Assembly: GCF_002564465.1 (NCBI RefSeq)
Contig: NZ_NUUX01000042.1
Location: forward strand, 1 to 33,904
Source: Bacillus sp. AFS088145
Lineage (GTDB): Bacteria; Bacillota; Bacilli; Bacillales; Bacillaceae_G
DNA: 33,904 bases
Direction: 5' to 3'
Shown: positions 9,779 to 19,220 of the stretch, piece by piece
How positions within the stretch are numbered: position 1 is the stretch's first letter
How the letters are laid out: every line of letters begins with the position of its first letter
The notes under the pieces: generated by a model
The model's input: only the letters and a program-made list of their open reading frames with translations
What the model was told of the DNA's origin: nothing
The model's database searches: none
Made by a program: the position numbers and the translations under genes

Positions 9779-10543
9779 TTATGAATTTCGTTTATAAATT
9801 AAATGTAGACCTTTCAATGTTAAATATGGATCCATGACATCAATGATATCCGATTCCTTAGATATTAATGATGCAAGTCCGCCTGTTGCTATAACAGTAG
9901 GTTCTACCTTTGCTTGAGCTTTCATTCGTTTTACAATACCTTCAACTTGACCTACATAACCATATAGGATTCCAACCTGCATTGCTTCTACAGTTGTACG
10001 ACCGACAATATTAGAAGGTCTTGAAAGCTCTATACGAGGCAGTTTTGAAGCCTTTGTATAGAGTGCCTCTGTTGAAATATTGATGCCTGGTGCAATTGCT
10101 CCACCGATGTAATTTTTATTTTCATCTATATAACAATATGTAGTAGCTGTTCCGAAATCTACAATAATCAGCGGACTTCCGTATTGTGCAATTCCAGCAA
10201 CCGCATTAACAATTCGGTCCGCGCCAACTTCTTTCGGATTATCATATTTTATGTTTAAACCTGTTTTTATACCAGGACCAACGATTAGTGGCTTTTGTTT
10301 AAAATATTTTGTTGCCATTCTTTCCAGTGAGAACATAATCGGTGGGACAACTGATGAAATAATAACTGCATGAAACTCATCAAACCCAATACCTGCATAT
10401 TCAAGTAATGAACCAATGACCATACCGTACTCATCTTCTGTTTTATATCGATTCGTCTCAATTCTCCAATGATGTATTAACTCATCTTCTTGGTAAACAC
10501 CTAAAACAGTATTTGTATTTCCTACATCGATTACAAATAACAT
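9779..10543 (-). CDS. coaX: Type III pantothenate kinase
   Basis: This enzyme phosphorylates pantothenate, the first committed step to coenzyme A. From the ATG at 10543 the protein is 254 residues and starts [16 protein letters not shown], the usual family start and phosphate-binding motif. A GTG at 10552 would add three residues and has GGAG at suitable spacing, so either start is possible. GADRIVNA (about 100) and VDFGTATT (about 125) are the other family motifs of this ASKHA-fold kinase. It lies downstream of the ftsH terminator and therefore needs its own promoter. Confidence 0.95.
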   Translation of the reverse strand: MLFVIDVGNTNTVLGVYQEDELIHHWRIETNRYKTEDEYGMVIGSLLEYAGIGFDEFHAVIISSVVPPIMFSLERMATKYFKQKPLIVGPGIKTGLNIKYDNPKEVGADRIVNAVAGIAQYGSPLIIVDFGTATTYCYIDENKNYIGGAIAPGINISTEALYTKASKLPRIELSRPSNIVGRTTVEAMQVGILYGYVGQVEGIVKRMKAQAKVEPTVIATGGLASLISKESDIIDVMDPYLTLKGLHLIYKRNS

Positions 10544-10629
10544 ATACTCCACCGTCTCTCCATTTCAAAAATAAAACTTTTATTTTATATTTTTTGTCTC
10601 AAGTACATTTTTTAATCACTATAAAAATA

Positions 10630-10658
10630 ATGATAACACAAGTTGATAGTAGTTTAAA
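10630..10658 (-). promoter_or_regulatory. Possible SigA promoter of coaX
   Basis: On the minus strand TTTAAA (10658-10653) and an extended -10 TGTTATCAT (TATCAT at 10635-10630) are separated by 17 bp. The match is moderate. The need for a promoter here follows from the ftsH terminator upstream. Confidence 0.35.
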
Positions 10659-10691
10659 AATAGATGCTTTCTGCTGTGGACATAGGTTCAT

Positions 10692-10723
10692 ATTGGTTTA
10701 TTAAAACGTTTCAATGAACCAAT
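10692..10723. repeat. 32-nt near-perfect palindrome between ftsH and coaX
   Basis: The element reads ATTGGTT at one end and AACCAAT at the other, around a centre AAACGTTT. Of 16 base pairs 14 are Watson-Crick, one is G-T and one is mismatched. It lies after the ftsH terminator and about 34 bp upstream of the proposed coaX -35. No T-run follows it. The rest of the 258-bp intergenic region holds only the terminator and the promoter candidate. Confidence 0.7.
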
Positions 10724-10760
10724 TTCCCTCATGATTTTGGCCTACTTAATTTTCACCAAT

Positions 10761-10794
10761 AAACAAAAGAAAGAGTGTCTAGAAAGACACTCTT
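10761..10794 (-). terminator. Rho-independent terminator of ftsH
   Basis: A 10-bp perfect stem (10771-10780 with 10785-10794, core AGAGTGTCT) with a 4-nt loop is followed on the minus strand by TTCTTTTGTTT. It begins 7 nt after the ftsH stop codon. Confidence 0.9.
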
Positions 10795-10800
10795 AATTTT

Positions 10801-12717
10801 TTATTCAGTAATTTTAGGCTCAGTTGGTTCATCATTCTTTTTAGAAATGTTGACTTTAACCTCATCTTTTGAAGATGGAGATGTAGGAAGTGTGCCTTGT
10901 TCCCAAAGACTCTTAATTCCTTTTGCATCTAAAGTTTCCACTTCTAATAATGTGTTAGCAAGCAAGTCTAATTTATCGCGATGCGTCTTAATAATATCAG
11001 TTGCTTTTGCATAACAGTCTTTAATGATTGTTTGAATCTCTACGTCGATTTCATAAGCAATTTTATCACTATAATTTTGTTCATTATTAAAGTCTCTACC
11101 AAGGAATACACTTCCTCCTTGAGATTGACCAAACTGTAATGGACCTAGTTTATCGCTCATACCGAACTCAGTAACCATACGACGAGCAATACCTGTTGCA
11201 CGTTGGAAGTCATTATGAGCTCCTGTACTTACTTCACCAAATACCACTTCTTCAGCAACACGTCCACCAAGTAGACCTGTAATTTTATCAAGTAATTCTG
11301 GTTTTGTCATAAAGTAACGATCTTCTTTTGGAAGCATTACTGCATAACCACCAGCTTGACCACGAGGTACAATTGTTACTTTATGAACCATTTCAGCTTC
11401 ATCTAACACTTGGCCAATAACCGTATGTCCAGCTTCGTGGAACGCAACAATTTTTCGCTCTTTTTCAGATATAACTTTATTTTTCTTAGCAGGTCCCGCA
11501 ATTACACGATCAGTTGCTTCGTCAATATCAAGCATATCGATTTTCTTTTTATCACGACGAGCCGCAACTAATGCCGCTTCGTTTAATAAATTCTCTAAAT
11601 CTGCACCAGAGAATCCAGGAGTTCTTTGAGCAATAGCTTTTAAATCTACATCTGGTGCCAATGGTTTATTTCTTGAGTGAACTTTTAATACTGCTTCACG
11701 TCCTATTACATCTGGACGATCTACTGTAATCTGTCTGTCAAATCGACCTGGACGTAATAATGCTGGGTCCAGAACATCTGCACGGTTTGTTGCAGCGATG
11801 ATGATAATACCTTCGTTAGCACCAAAACCATCCATTTCAACAAGTAACTGGTTTAATGTTTGTTCACGCTCATCGTGACCTCCACCTAATCCAGCGCCAC
11901 GTTGACGACCTACAGCATCGATCTCATCTATAAATATGATACAAGGAGCGTTTTTCTTCGCGTTTTCAAATAAGTCACGAACACGAGAAGCACCGACCCC
12001 TACAAACATTTCAACGAAATCAGAACCACTGATTGAGAAGAATGGAACTCCAGCTTCTCCTGCAACAGCTCTTGCTAATAATGTTTTACCTGTTCCAGGA
12101 GGTCCTACTAATAGTACCCCTTTAGGAATTCTTGCACCTAATTCAGAAAACTTACGAGGATCCTTCAAGAACTCTACTACCTCAACAAGCTCTTGCTTCT
12201 CTTCATCTGCACCTGCAACATCTTTAAACCGTACTTTCTTTTTCTCGTCATTATATAGACGAGCTTTGCTCTTCCCAAAATTCATAACACGGCTTCCGCC
12301 ACCTTGTGCATTATTCATTAGGAAGAAGAAAAGGATGAAAATAATGACAAATGGAATGAGTGAAGTGAAGATTTGCACCCATGCACTTGTTGTTTCAGCT
12401 GGATTCCAATTAGCCTTTATTTTATAGTCAGCAACTGCTTTGTTAACTATTTTTGTCGTTTCGTCACTAATTGGTACTTGAGTTTGGAAAGATTCGCCTT
12501 TTTTTACGTCTGTAAAGTGACCTCTTACTATGTACACTCCATTTTTAGGTTGGATAGATGTTAAACTGCTAACATCTCCTTTTTGTAACTTAGTATAAAA
12601 TGTATCGTAACTTACTTTCTTAACTTGAGATTCTGGCCCATTGAAATATGTAACAACACCAATCACAACTAAGAAGATTAATATGTAAAAGACTGTATTA
12701 CGGAAAATTCGATTCAA
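10801..12717 (-). CDS. ftsH: ATP-dependent membrane zinc protease FtsH
   Basis: FtsH is a hexameric AAA+ protease in the cytoplasmic membrane that degrades membrane and regulatory proteins. In Bacillus it is also needed for sporulation. I place the start at TTG 12717 (MNRIFRN, the family start), seven bases after AGGAGG; a TTG at 12723 is too close to that site. The 638 residues hold two membrane segments (about 8-25 and 112-130) and Walker A GPPGTGKT (205-212). They also hold Walker B FIDEID (262-267), the second region of homology ([18 protein letters not shown]) and the zinc motif HEAGH (427-431). The charged C-terminal tail is typical. Confidence 0.97.
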   Translation of the reverse strand: MNRIFRNTVFYILIFLVVIGVVTYFNGPESQVKKVSYDTFYTKLQKGDVSSLTSIQPKNGVYIVRGHFTDVKKGESFQTQVPISDETTKIVNKAVADYKIKANWNPAETTSAWVQIFTSLIPFVIIFILFFFLMNNAQGGGSRVMNFGKSKARLYNDEKKKVRFKDVAGADEEKQELVEVVEFLKDPRKFSELGARIPKGVLLVGPPGTGKTLLARAVAGEAGVPFFSISGSDFVEMFVGVGASRVRDLFENAKKNAPCIIFIDEIDAVGRQRGAGLGGGHDEREQTLNQLLVEMDGFGANEGIIIIAATNRADVLDPALLRPGRFDRQITVDRPDVIGREAVLKVHSRNKPLAPDVDLKAIAQRTPGFSGADLENLLNEAALVAARRDKKKIDMLDIDEATDRVIAGPAKKNKVISEKERKIVAFHEAGHTVIGQVLDEAEMVHKVTIVPRGQAGGYAVMLPKEDRYFMTKPELLDKITGLLGGRVAEEVVFGEVSTGAHNDFQRATGIARRMVTEFGMSDKLGPLQFGQSQGGSVFLGRDFNNEQNYSDKIAYEIDVEIQTIIKDCYAKATDIIKTHRDKLDLLANTLLEVETLDAKGIKSLWEQGTLPTSPSSKDEVKVNISKKNDEPTEPKITE

Positions 12718-12750
12718 TTCCAAACCTCCTCTCTTTCAATTTAATTACTT

Positions 12751-12779
12751 TATATAGTAGCATAGTTATACCATGTAAA
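12751..12779 (-). promoter_or_regulatory. SigA-type promoter of ftsH
   Basis: TTTACA (12779-12774) and TATATA (12756-12751) on the minus strand are separated by exactly 17 bp, in the 81-bp gap between hprT and ftsH. This lets ftsH be transcribed independently of tilS-hprT. Confidence 0.6.
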
Positions 12780-12798
12780 CAAACGAATAAAACTTGAC

Positions 12799-13338
12799 TT
12801 ATTTCGTGTAAACTTCAGGTTTTAAAACGCCAACATATGGCAGATTTCGATAACGTTCAATATAATCTAAACCATATCCTACTACGAAAGCATCTGGTAC
12901 TTCGAAGCCAACTAAATCAGCCTCAATATTTGCTTTACGTCCGCTTGGCTTATCTAATAAAGTAACGATTTTAACTGTATTAGCTTTGCGATGTTTAAAT
13001 AGTTCAACTAAATAATTTAAAGTTAGACCACTATCAATAATATCTTCTAGAATGATTACATCTCTTCCTTCTACAGAAGTATTTAAATCTTTTACAATTT
13101 TTACTTCACCAGAAGAAACTGTACTATGTCCATAACTAGAAACATCCATAAAATCAATTTCGATATATGTATCAATATGCTTGATAAGGTCAGACATGAA
13201 CGGAAGAGCTCCTTTTAAAACACCCACTACTAGTGGAAAGCGGTCTTTGTACTCTTCAGTTAGTACTGCACCTAATTCTACTACTTTTTGTTGAATTGCC
13301 TCTTCACTTACTAATACTTGTTGAATGTCTTGTTTCAT
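12799..13338 (-). CDS. hprT: Hypoxanthine-guanine phosphoribosyltransferase
   Basis: This enzyme salvages hypoxanthine and guanine to IMP and GMP with PRPP. The 179 residues have the usual length. The PRPP loop is [14 protein letters not shown] (about residue 95-108), and the purine-binding tail [22 protein letters not shown] is complete. The ATG follows AGGAGG, and the tilS stop codon TAG is part of that ribosome binding site, so the two genes are coupled. In B. subtilis HprT and TilS are reported to act together on ftsH expression; the same order here is consistent with that. Confidence 0.96.
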   Translation of the reverse strand: MKQDIQQVLVSEEAIQQKVVELGAVLTEEYKDRFPLVVGVLKGALPFMSDLIKHIDTYIEIDFMDVSSYGHSTVSSGEVKIVKDLNTSVEGRDVIILEDIIDSGLTLNYLVELFKHRKANTVKIVTLLDKPSGRKANIEADLVGFEVPDAFVVGYGLDYIERYRNLPYVGVLKPEVYTK

Positions 13339-13347
13339 TTTTTCCTC

Positions 13348-14736
13348 CTAGAAACTCTTAGAAACCACCTGTATTGCAATGAGTGACTCATCTGTCGAAA
13401 AATTTCTTTCAAATGCAGATTTCTTTACGAAAGGTACCCATAATATATTATTTTGACTATCCGTAATTATTGGCCATTCATCACGTAATGATTGTTTCAT
13501 TTTTTCATCAATAAATATATCTTTTAACTTTTTTGACCCATTCATACCCTTTAATGACATTCGATCACCATTCTTTCGATTCCGAACAATGAGTGGAAAA
13601 GAAACATCCTTGATAGAACAAATAAACTTGTCATTTTTTTGTTCAAAACATTGATTGTTTAATTCAACTTTAATTGAAAAACCATTTGGTAGTTCGTATT
13701 CGCCAGGCTCATTAATCGAAATAGTATAATCCTTCACATTCATTTGTTCGAATGTAAAGAGGCATTCATTATATGAGCGAATGACAAAAAGTCCTCCAGG
13801 TAAATGCTGCTCCCACGTAGATTTTTCATTTCGTAATAAAGTCAGAATTGAATTAAGATGCCCTTGTGTCAAGCCTTTAGGGATAGATAGGTAGACATAA
13901 TCTAATATTAGTTGAATACATCTTCTTTGTAAAGATATAGGCACATTTAAAAACTGTTTAACGTCAATAGTGACTGCTTGCTTTTCTTTATTTTTTATAA
14001 CTGTATTCATTGCGTCTTCAGTTAATTCCATTAAATATAGATCATCTTCCAATTGCTGTCTACTAAACTGCTGGAATCTTTTATGTGCAGTTGGATTTTC
14101 TTCAAAAATAAAAGGTAGAATATGATGTCTAAATCGATTTCTTGTGTAAACATCTTTATCATTACTTGGATCTTTTCGATGGATAATACTTTGTTCGTGA
14201 CAATATGTAGTTAATGCTTGTTTTCTTAAATCTAAAAAAGGACGAATAATTTCGCCTGTACTAAAAGATCTCTTTTCCCTAATGCCAGCGTAACCGACCT
14301 GCGAGCTACCTCTTACTAAGCGCATTAAAATCGTTTCAACTTGGTCTTCCCCATGATGACCTAACGCTAAGTAATTTGCTTCATATTTATTCATCACTTC
14401 GTCAAAAAAACGATATCGACATTCCCTTGCCGCCAATTGACTACTTAAACCCGTTTCCTCGATATACTGATTCACATTTATGCTCTTACCTTCATATTGT
14501 ACGTTGTTTTGGAGGCACCAGTTCTTAACATATTCTAAATCATCTAAAGATTCTTGTCCTCTAAACATATGATCTACATGTGCGATAATAATCGAGAACT
14601 CATATTCTTCCCTAATTGATAAAAAAGAATGAGCTAACGCCATTGAGTCTGGACCTCCAGAAACACCGATCACAATTACACTATTTCTGATAATATTGTT
14701 TTGTTTTATAAATTCCTTTAATTGATTAATTACCAT
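13348..14736 (-). CDS. tilS: tRNA(Ile)-lysidine synthase
   Basis: TilS attaches lysine to C34 of the CAU-anticodon isoleucine tRNA, changing it to read AUA, and is essential. The 462 residues start with the PP-loop ATP motif SGGPDSM (about 25-31). The catalytic domain follows with ALGHHGEDQVETILMRLVRGS and RPFLDLRKQAL, then the substrate-binding domains. The C-terminal part carries VRNRKNGDRMSLKGMNGSKKLKD, also typical. The ATG has AGGAG nine bases upstream. The 72-bp gap to yabT shows no clear promoter. Confidence 0.96.
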   Translation of the reverse strand: MVINQLKEFIKQNNIIRNSVIVIGVSGGPDSMALAHSFLSIREEYEFSIIIAHVDHMFRGQESLDDLEYVKNWCLQNNVQYEGKSINVNQYIEETGLSSQLAARECRYRFFDEVMNKYEANYLALGHHGEDQVETILMRLVRGSSQVGYAGIREKRSFSTGEIIRPFLDLRKQALTTYCHEQSIIHRKDPSNDKDVYTRNRFRHHILPFIFEENPTAHKRFQQFSRQQLEDDLYLMELTEDAMNTVIKNKEKQAVTIDVKQFLNVPISLQRRCIQLILDYVYLSIPKGLTQGHLNSILTLLRNEKSTWEQHLPGGLFVIRSYNECLFTFEQMNVKDYTISINEPGEYELPNGFSIKVELNNQCFEQKNDKFICSIKDVSFPLIVRNRKNGDRMSLKGMNGSKKLKDIFIDEKMKQSLRDEWPIITDSQNNILWVPFVKKSAFERNFSTDESLIAIQVVSKSF

Positions 14737-14808
14737 TTACCTATACTCCTAAATGAAAGTAAAATTCATATCTATATGTTACCATTCACACACATGGAGT
14801 ACTATGAT

Positions 14809-15936
14809 TTACATCTGATAATAAAAATATAATGCATAAGCCAAGCCCATTAGCAGGAGAATGGTCGACGTTTCGAACCAGTGAATTCTTTTTTTCTTTT
14901 GCTTCACTTGGACATTGTTCCCTGCTCTTGTCTGTGTTGATTGGTTAGGTTTTTGATTCTGATTAGTTGCATTTCTAGGTTGATTTGTAGGCTGGCTATG
15001 TTTTTTTGATTGTGTTGATTGATTAGCTGTCTGATTTTGCTTTTTCGATTGCCTAGTTTGATTCATCGTTTGTGTTGTAGTAGCTTGATCCTTTTTACCC
15101 TTCTTCTTTTTTGTAGCATTTATCTTTTGTTCATACATTAATAGAGCTTGTTTCATAGCACTTGCATTAACATACTCCCCTTTTAATCCCTTCATTAGAA
15201 ACTCTTTATATGGATTAAGGGTTTGGGTTTGGGTTATTACTTGTTCAATTTGATTTATTCCCAACCCATTTTTTAAAAACTGCTTTTTACAATGCAAGTG
15301 GATAAAAATCATCGTAACAGCAAATAAGTCATAGGAAATTTCTGCTTTTCTAGAACCTAAGCCCCAGTAACCACGATCAAAGAACTCCGTAAACTCTTTA
15401 ACTGCACGTCCAATTTGAGTAACGCCTCCAAAATCGACCCACTGGATTTTATTTGGTTCTTTCGTAACTAGTAGATTATCTGTTTTTAAATCTCCAAAAA
15501 TAAAGCCTTTATGGTGTAATTTATCTAACAATGATAAAACTTGTATGATAAAAATACTACTCCATTCTATTCCATTTCTTTCAATAAATTTTGGTAAACT
15601 TACACCATTTACATATTCCATAACATAGTAATAGCAGCATTCATTTGTTACTGGATTTATATAGTCATCTACATCGATAAAAGAAGGCCCAAGGATTGAA
15701 TCCTGGACCTGTGTGATTTTCTTTAAAACATTTACTTCGTTCGTGATATTAGTAGAATCTTTACTCAGCTTAATAGCAACATCTCCAGTTTTTCCAGAAG
15801 CTAGATAAACTGTTCCATTTGCTCCATTTCCAAGTAAACTCTTAATTTCGTATTTGTTTTTATTCCACTTTCCAGTAATGAGAGTCCCAGGCGCTAAATT
15901 AATCTGCCCATTCAATTGATTGTTCATCATCACCAT
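14809..15936 (-). CDS. yabT: Membrane-anchored Ser/Thr kinase YabT
   Basis: A Hanks-type kinase that in B. subtilis acts during sporulation, is activated by DNA and phosphorylates RecA (established there). Of 375 residues the kinase domain covers about 28-270: glycine loop GNGANGTVY (36-44), ATP lysine Lys56, catalytic Asp149 in FGDLKTDN and metal-binding DFGG (168-171). The usual HRD motif is FGD, as I recall for B. subtilis YabT. A basic Gln/Asn/Lys/Thr linker (about 273-351) leads to one membrane segment (353-372) with almost no outside domain, so it lacks PASTA repeats. The ATG follows AGAGGT inside yabS, giving a 38-bp overlap. Confidence 0.93.
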   Translation of the reverse strand: MVMMNNQLNGQINLAPGTLITGKWNKNKYEIKSLLGNGANGTVYLASGKTGDVAIKLSKDSTNITNEVNVLKKITQVQDSILGPSFIDVDDYINPVTNECCYYYVMEYVNGVSLPKFIERNGIEWSSIFIIQVLSLLDKLHHKGFIFGDLKTDNLLVTKEPNKIQWVDFGGVTQIGRAVKEFTEFFDRGYWGLGSRKAEISYDLFAVTMIFIHLHCKKQFLKNGLGINQIEQVITQTQTLNPYKEFLMKGLKGEYVNASAMKQALLMYEQKINATKKKKGKKDQATTTQTMNQTRQSKKQNQTANQSTQSKKHSQPTNQPRNATNQNQKPNQSTQTRAGNNVQVKQKKKRIHWFETSTILLLMGLAYALYFYYQM

Positions 15937-16633
15937 TATTACCTCTATTGTAGTTTTGTTCGTTAAAATAGTTTAAAGCCTCACGTAGAGCAGGACCGGT
16001 TGGCGTCATACCGCCCATCGTTAACTTAGGAAAAATTGTGTTTAGTTTTTCTAACTTAGGTGTCCAATCTAGTAATTTATCTACATCGTCATGTTTCCCA
16101 GGAAATATAAATAATGAGTAGGCATTTTCTCCTGTTCTTGAGTTTAAACTAATTTGTAAATCAAATAATGATTCCTTAACAGTTTCTAATTTGTCTTTCA
16201 TACTAGCACTCGTATCTACTAAAATAATAACTTCTAAACCTACAGTTTCACCGATATCCTCTACAACCTCATATACCTCTTCTCGCTTTGAAGGAGGAAG
16301 TGATTCAATCGAATTGCTATCGCCTAAAATTTGCTTTAATTCTTTATTAACAAATCCTTGAATTGTTTGTGTCATCGCTTTTCTAGTAACCATCTGGACA
16401 GTTTGAGAAAGTTGCTTTGTGTAAACGACTTGACTAATCCCACCACCAGCTTTAGCAATTTCCTCGATTTCCTTTAAACCGTCACCACTTTGTACATTTT
16501 CATCTAAAATTCCAATTACATTTACTGTAATACCATATTCTTGTGCCAAGCTTGAAACAGCTAACGGATCTTCACCATGGTTTGAATAACCATCAGTTAT
16601 TAATAGAATTTGTTTTAATTTACCCTTATACAT
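15899..16633 (-). CDS. yabS: von Willebrand factor A-domain protein YabS
   Basis: Role unknown to me beyond membership of the spoIIE-yabS-yabT sporulation block. I place the start at 16633 (MYKGKLKQILLITDG), eight bases after GGAGGGG, giving 244 residues. An ATG at 16675 would add 14 residues but has no ribosome binding site and would begin inside the hairpin loop. The protein has two von Willebrand-like halves. The second has the metal-site motif DTSAS (in LVDTSASMKDK) and GGMTPTGPALREAL; the first begins LLITDGYSNHG. Its ribosome binding site is in the stem of a long hairpin (16639-16689), so translation may be restrained. Confidence 0.9.
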   Translation of the reverse strand: MYKGKLKQILLITDGYSNHGEDPLAVSSLAQEYGITVNVIGILDENVQSGDGLKEIEEIAKAGGGISQVVYTKQLSQTVQMVTRKAMTQTIQGFVNKELKQILGDSNSIESLPPSKREEVYEVVEDIGETVGLEVIILVDTSASMKDKLETVKESLFDLQISLNSRTGENAYSLFIFPGKHDDVDKLLDWTPKLEKLNTIFPKLTMGGMTPTGPALREALNYFNEQNYNRGNNGDDEQSIEWAD

Positions 16634-16638
16634 ACAAA

Positions 16639-16689
16639 ATCCCCTCCGCGTAAAAGTTGTTACCATTTTGTCCAATTACGGGAGGGGAT
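16639..16689 (-). promoter_or_regulatory. Hairpin that covers the yabS ribosome binding site
   Basis: On the minus strand ATCCCCTCC plus CGTAA pairs with TTACG plus GGAGGGGAT: 14 bp with one bulged base and a 22-nt loop. The 3' arm contains the whole Shine-Dalgarno GGAGGGG of yabS. The hairpin starts 22 nt after the spoIIE stop and ends 5 nt before the yabS ATG. A short TTTTGT follows the stem, so it could also act as a partial terminator. Plus coordinates of the arms are 16639-16653 and 16676-16689. Confidence 0.8.
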
Positions 16690-16711
16690 AAACCTTTATT
16701 ATTTTATTTTA

Positions 16712-19186
16712 CTAAGCCATCGCACTATATGATGAGATAGATGACCACTCTGGCAGGTTTCGTTTAACAACAGCAACCACAACCGTCATATCATCATTAA
16801 TATCACCTGTATTCGAACGTATTACTTCCTCGAGTAACAATTCTGCTACAGATTGTGGATCATCCGTTTCAAATTCACTTATTTTACGTTTCATCCACAT
16901 TTCGTAATTTTCAACATGTTTAGGACCTTCAAAAATACCATCACTCATCATAATTAATAAGTCTCCAGCTTTTAACTGCTCACTTACGACTTCTACATCA
17001 AATTCATCAATGATCCCAATTGGTAAATTACTACCTTCAATTTTAATAACTTGCTTGCCTCGTTTAACAAAGCTTGGCGATGAACCAATTTTTAAGAATT
17101 TTGCTGAAGCATCGTGTAAATCGACCATTGCTAAATCTAGTGTAGCAAAGACCTCTTCAGTAGTACGTAATGATAGAATCGAATTAATCGATTTAATAGC
17201 GACTGTTTCTTCAATACCTGAATTTAATATTTTTTGAAGTAGTTTTAGTGTTTCATTACTTTCAATATGAGCTCGCTCACCATTTCCCATTCCATCACTA
17301 ATCGCAATAGCGTGCTTTCCTGCTCCAACATCCATTATTTTAAATGCATCACCCGAAATAAAGCCTCCACCTTTAGCTGCAGTCGCAACCCCGGTTTCAA
17401 TAACAAATGCCTTATCTGATCCAAATGTAACTAAGTAATTACCTCCATTTGGTATTGTCGCTGACTCTTCTTTTAATACGACAATCGTCTCTTTTAAAAT
17501 ATCTGATAGAATCGGCGCAATTAATTTTTGGCATTCACCATACTCGTTTTCAAACGGAATTAATATATCTATATCAATATTACCTTGCTCTAAGTTATAA
17601 ATTTCTACTTGGCTAACGTCAATTCCAAAGTTTAATAAAGCTTGTAGGATTTGGTCCTCCTGTAATTGATGGTTTTCTTTTTCACGTTGAATCTCTTTTG
17701 CAAAATCAACCATTACTTTTGAAACCCCGCGCAATTGCTCAGCTACTAATCTTCTACTTTCTTGAACTTGTTTTTTAAGTCTTTGATTTGCACGGAAGTA
17801 GAAAACCTCTTGCTTCATTAAATCAGCCATTTTTGAAGAACGTTGGCAATATTTCTCCCACTCTCTCATAAATTGGCCATTCTTAATGAGCTGATCCTTT
17901 TCAACTAAATGCATCATATTTTCCATGTATTGATATGTTCGGTCACCATTGTTTGACCAGCAATGGTCCTTTTTCATACAACTATTACAGCACTTATTTG
18001 AAATACTACAAATAAACAATTCTTCATCAGTTAGTTCGTCCTCAATATGTGCAAACTGGCTAGGCTGTGAAAAACTTGCAGATAATGCTTCAAACACGTT
18101 TGAAAATTGAGTAATCCGATTAGCTGTCAAATCTCTTATTTTACGCAAGTATTGTTGTTGATCTGTAGAATGTTCTTCTGTTCCTGGTACTAGTTTAGCT
18201 AATTGCTTAAGTAGGAAAGATGGTGTTATTAAGAATAAGACAATCGCAATTACTGATTCAATGATTGAAAAGATAATATCTGATTGTTTCTCAGCATAAA
18301 AGCTAATGAGGCATGTCCCAATTAATAGGCCAGCTGCCGCACCTAATCTTTTTCCCTCTTTAAGGAGGCCACCAAGTAATCCAGAGAATGCTAATAAGCT
18401 CATTTGATATAGACTCGAAACACTCGCTAAACTTAGTATAAGGCCCGTTACAACCCCTACTGTACAACCGACCGTTCCTCCGGCTACAAAGGCAAATAGT
18501 AAGACAATGTATCTAGTAACAATATGCTGAATAGATAAATCTTGAATATACCAATCAGTTGTCCCCGTCACAACTGAAGCTAAAAGAATAACTAAACATA
18601 CGATTTCTTCAACACCTAAAAGCTGTTTTCTTTTAGGAATTGCGAGTAGAGGTACACTCTGGAAAAAGATCATCGTTAAAATAAAACTTAACCCCGCTTC
18701 AACTGATGCCATCAAAACATCATACATCAGAACTTCCTGTTGAAAAGCATAAGTGATTAATAGATGACTAATAAATACTGATAAAAAAACTTGAAAAGGA
18801 ACTAAACCTATATAATGTCGTTTAACTCTAGCGAAGAAAATATTAAGGATAAAAAATAGGATAATTGTGGCAAACGCATAACTAACCGTTTCAATCGACA
18901 CAGTTAATGAACCGATCATAAGAGCAACAAAAGCTATTCCTGTTCGCTCACGTTTCATCATATAAACTGAGGCAAAAAACGGTAGTACAAACGGGAGAAT
19001 ATGTGATAGTATCAACGCTCGTCCTAATAAAAATCCCGTTATAAAGATTAGTAACCCAAAGTCAAAGAATGCTCTCTCTAATTTGGATTTAATTGATTTA
19101 GAAGATTGCCGAAATACTGATTGAAATCCATTAGTAGGGACCAAGCTTGCTGAAGAATTAGAAGACCCTCTTTGCAGTTTCGTCAT
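16712..19186 (-). CDS. spoIIE: Stage II sporulation protein E (PP2C phosphatase)
   Basis: SpoIIE sits at the asymmetric septum, interacts with FtsZ and dephosphorylates SpoIIAA to free SigF in the forespore. The 824 residues match the B. subtilis protein. A basic N-terminus is followed by about ten membrane segments (roughly 43-325). A central domain (about 330-590) comes next, with a cysteine cluster at 393, 399, 400, 403 and 409. The PP2C phosphatase has metal aspartates Asp631 in SDGMGNG and Asp749 in MSDGIFE, and NDDMTVVV near the end. The ATG follows GAGGTGG. A promoter with 21-bp spacing and possible 0A boxes lies upstream. Confidence 0.97.
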   Translation of the reverse strand: MTKLQRGSSNSSASLVPTNGFQSVFRQSSKSIKSKLERAFFDFGLLIFITGFLLGRALILSHILPFVLPFFASVYMMKRERTGIAFVALMIGSLTVSIETVSYAFATIILFFILNIFFARVKRHYIGLVPFQVFLSVFISHLLITYAFQQEVLMYDVLMASVEAGLSFILTMIFFQSVPLLAIPKRKQLLGVEEIVCLVILLASVVTGTTDWYIQDLSIQHIVTRYIVLLFAFVAGGTVGCTVGVVTGLILSLASVSSLYQMSLLAFSGLLGGLLKEGKRLGAAAGLLIGTCLISFYAEKQSDIIFSIIESVIAIVLFLITPSFLLKQLAKLVPGTEEHSTDQQQYLRKIRDLTANRITQFSNVFEALSASFSQPSQFAHIEDELTDEELFICSISNKCCNSCMKKDHCWSNNGDRTYQYMENMMHLVEKDQLIKNGQFMREWEKYCQRSSKMADLMKQEVFYFRANQRLKKQVQESRRLVAEQLRGVSKVMVDFAKEIQREKENHQLQEDQILQALLNFGIDVSQVEIYNLEQGNIDIDILIPFENEYGECQKLIAPILSDILKETIVVLKEESATIPNGGNYLVTFGSDKAFVIETGVATAAKGGGFISGDAFKIMDVGAGKHAIAISDGMGNGERAHIESNETLKLLQKILNSGIEETVAIKSINSILSLRTTEEVFATLDLAMVDLHDASAKFLKIGSSPSFVKRGKQVIKIEGSNLPIGIIDEFDVEVVSEQLKAGDLLIMMSDGIFEGPKHVENYEMWMKRKISEFETDDPQSVAELLLEEVIRSNTGDINDDMTVVVAVVKRNLPEWSSISSYSAMA

Positions 19187-19220
19187 ATTTCCACCTCATC
19201 CGAATTGGTTTATTGAACAT

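Noticed and set aside
11936-12427. Plus-strand open frame of 163 codons
   Set aside because: It lies wholly opposite ftsH, has no ribosome binding site and its protein is a low-complexity Ser/Pro/Asn product of reversed codons.
16634-16675. Longer yabS starting at 16675
   Set aside because: The good Shine-Dalgarno lies downstream of that ATG, and the family begins at MYKG.
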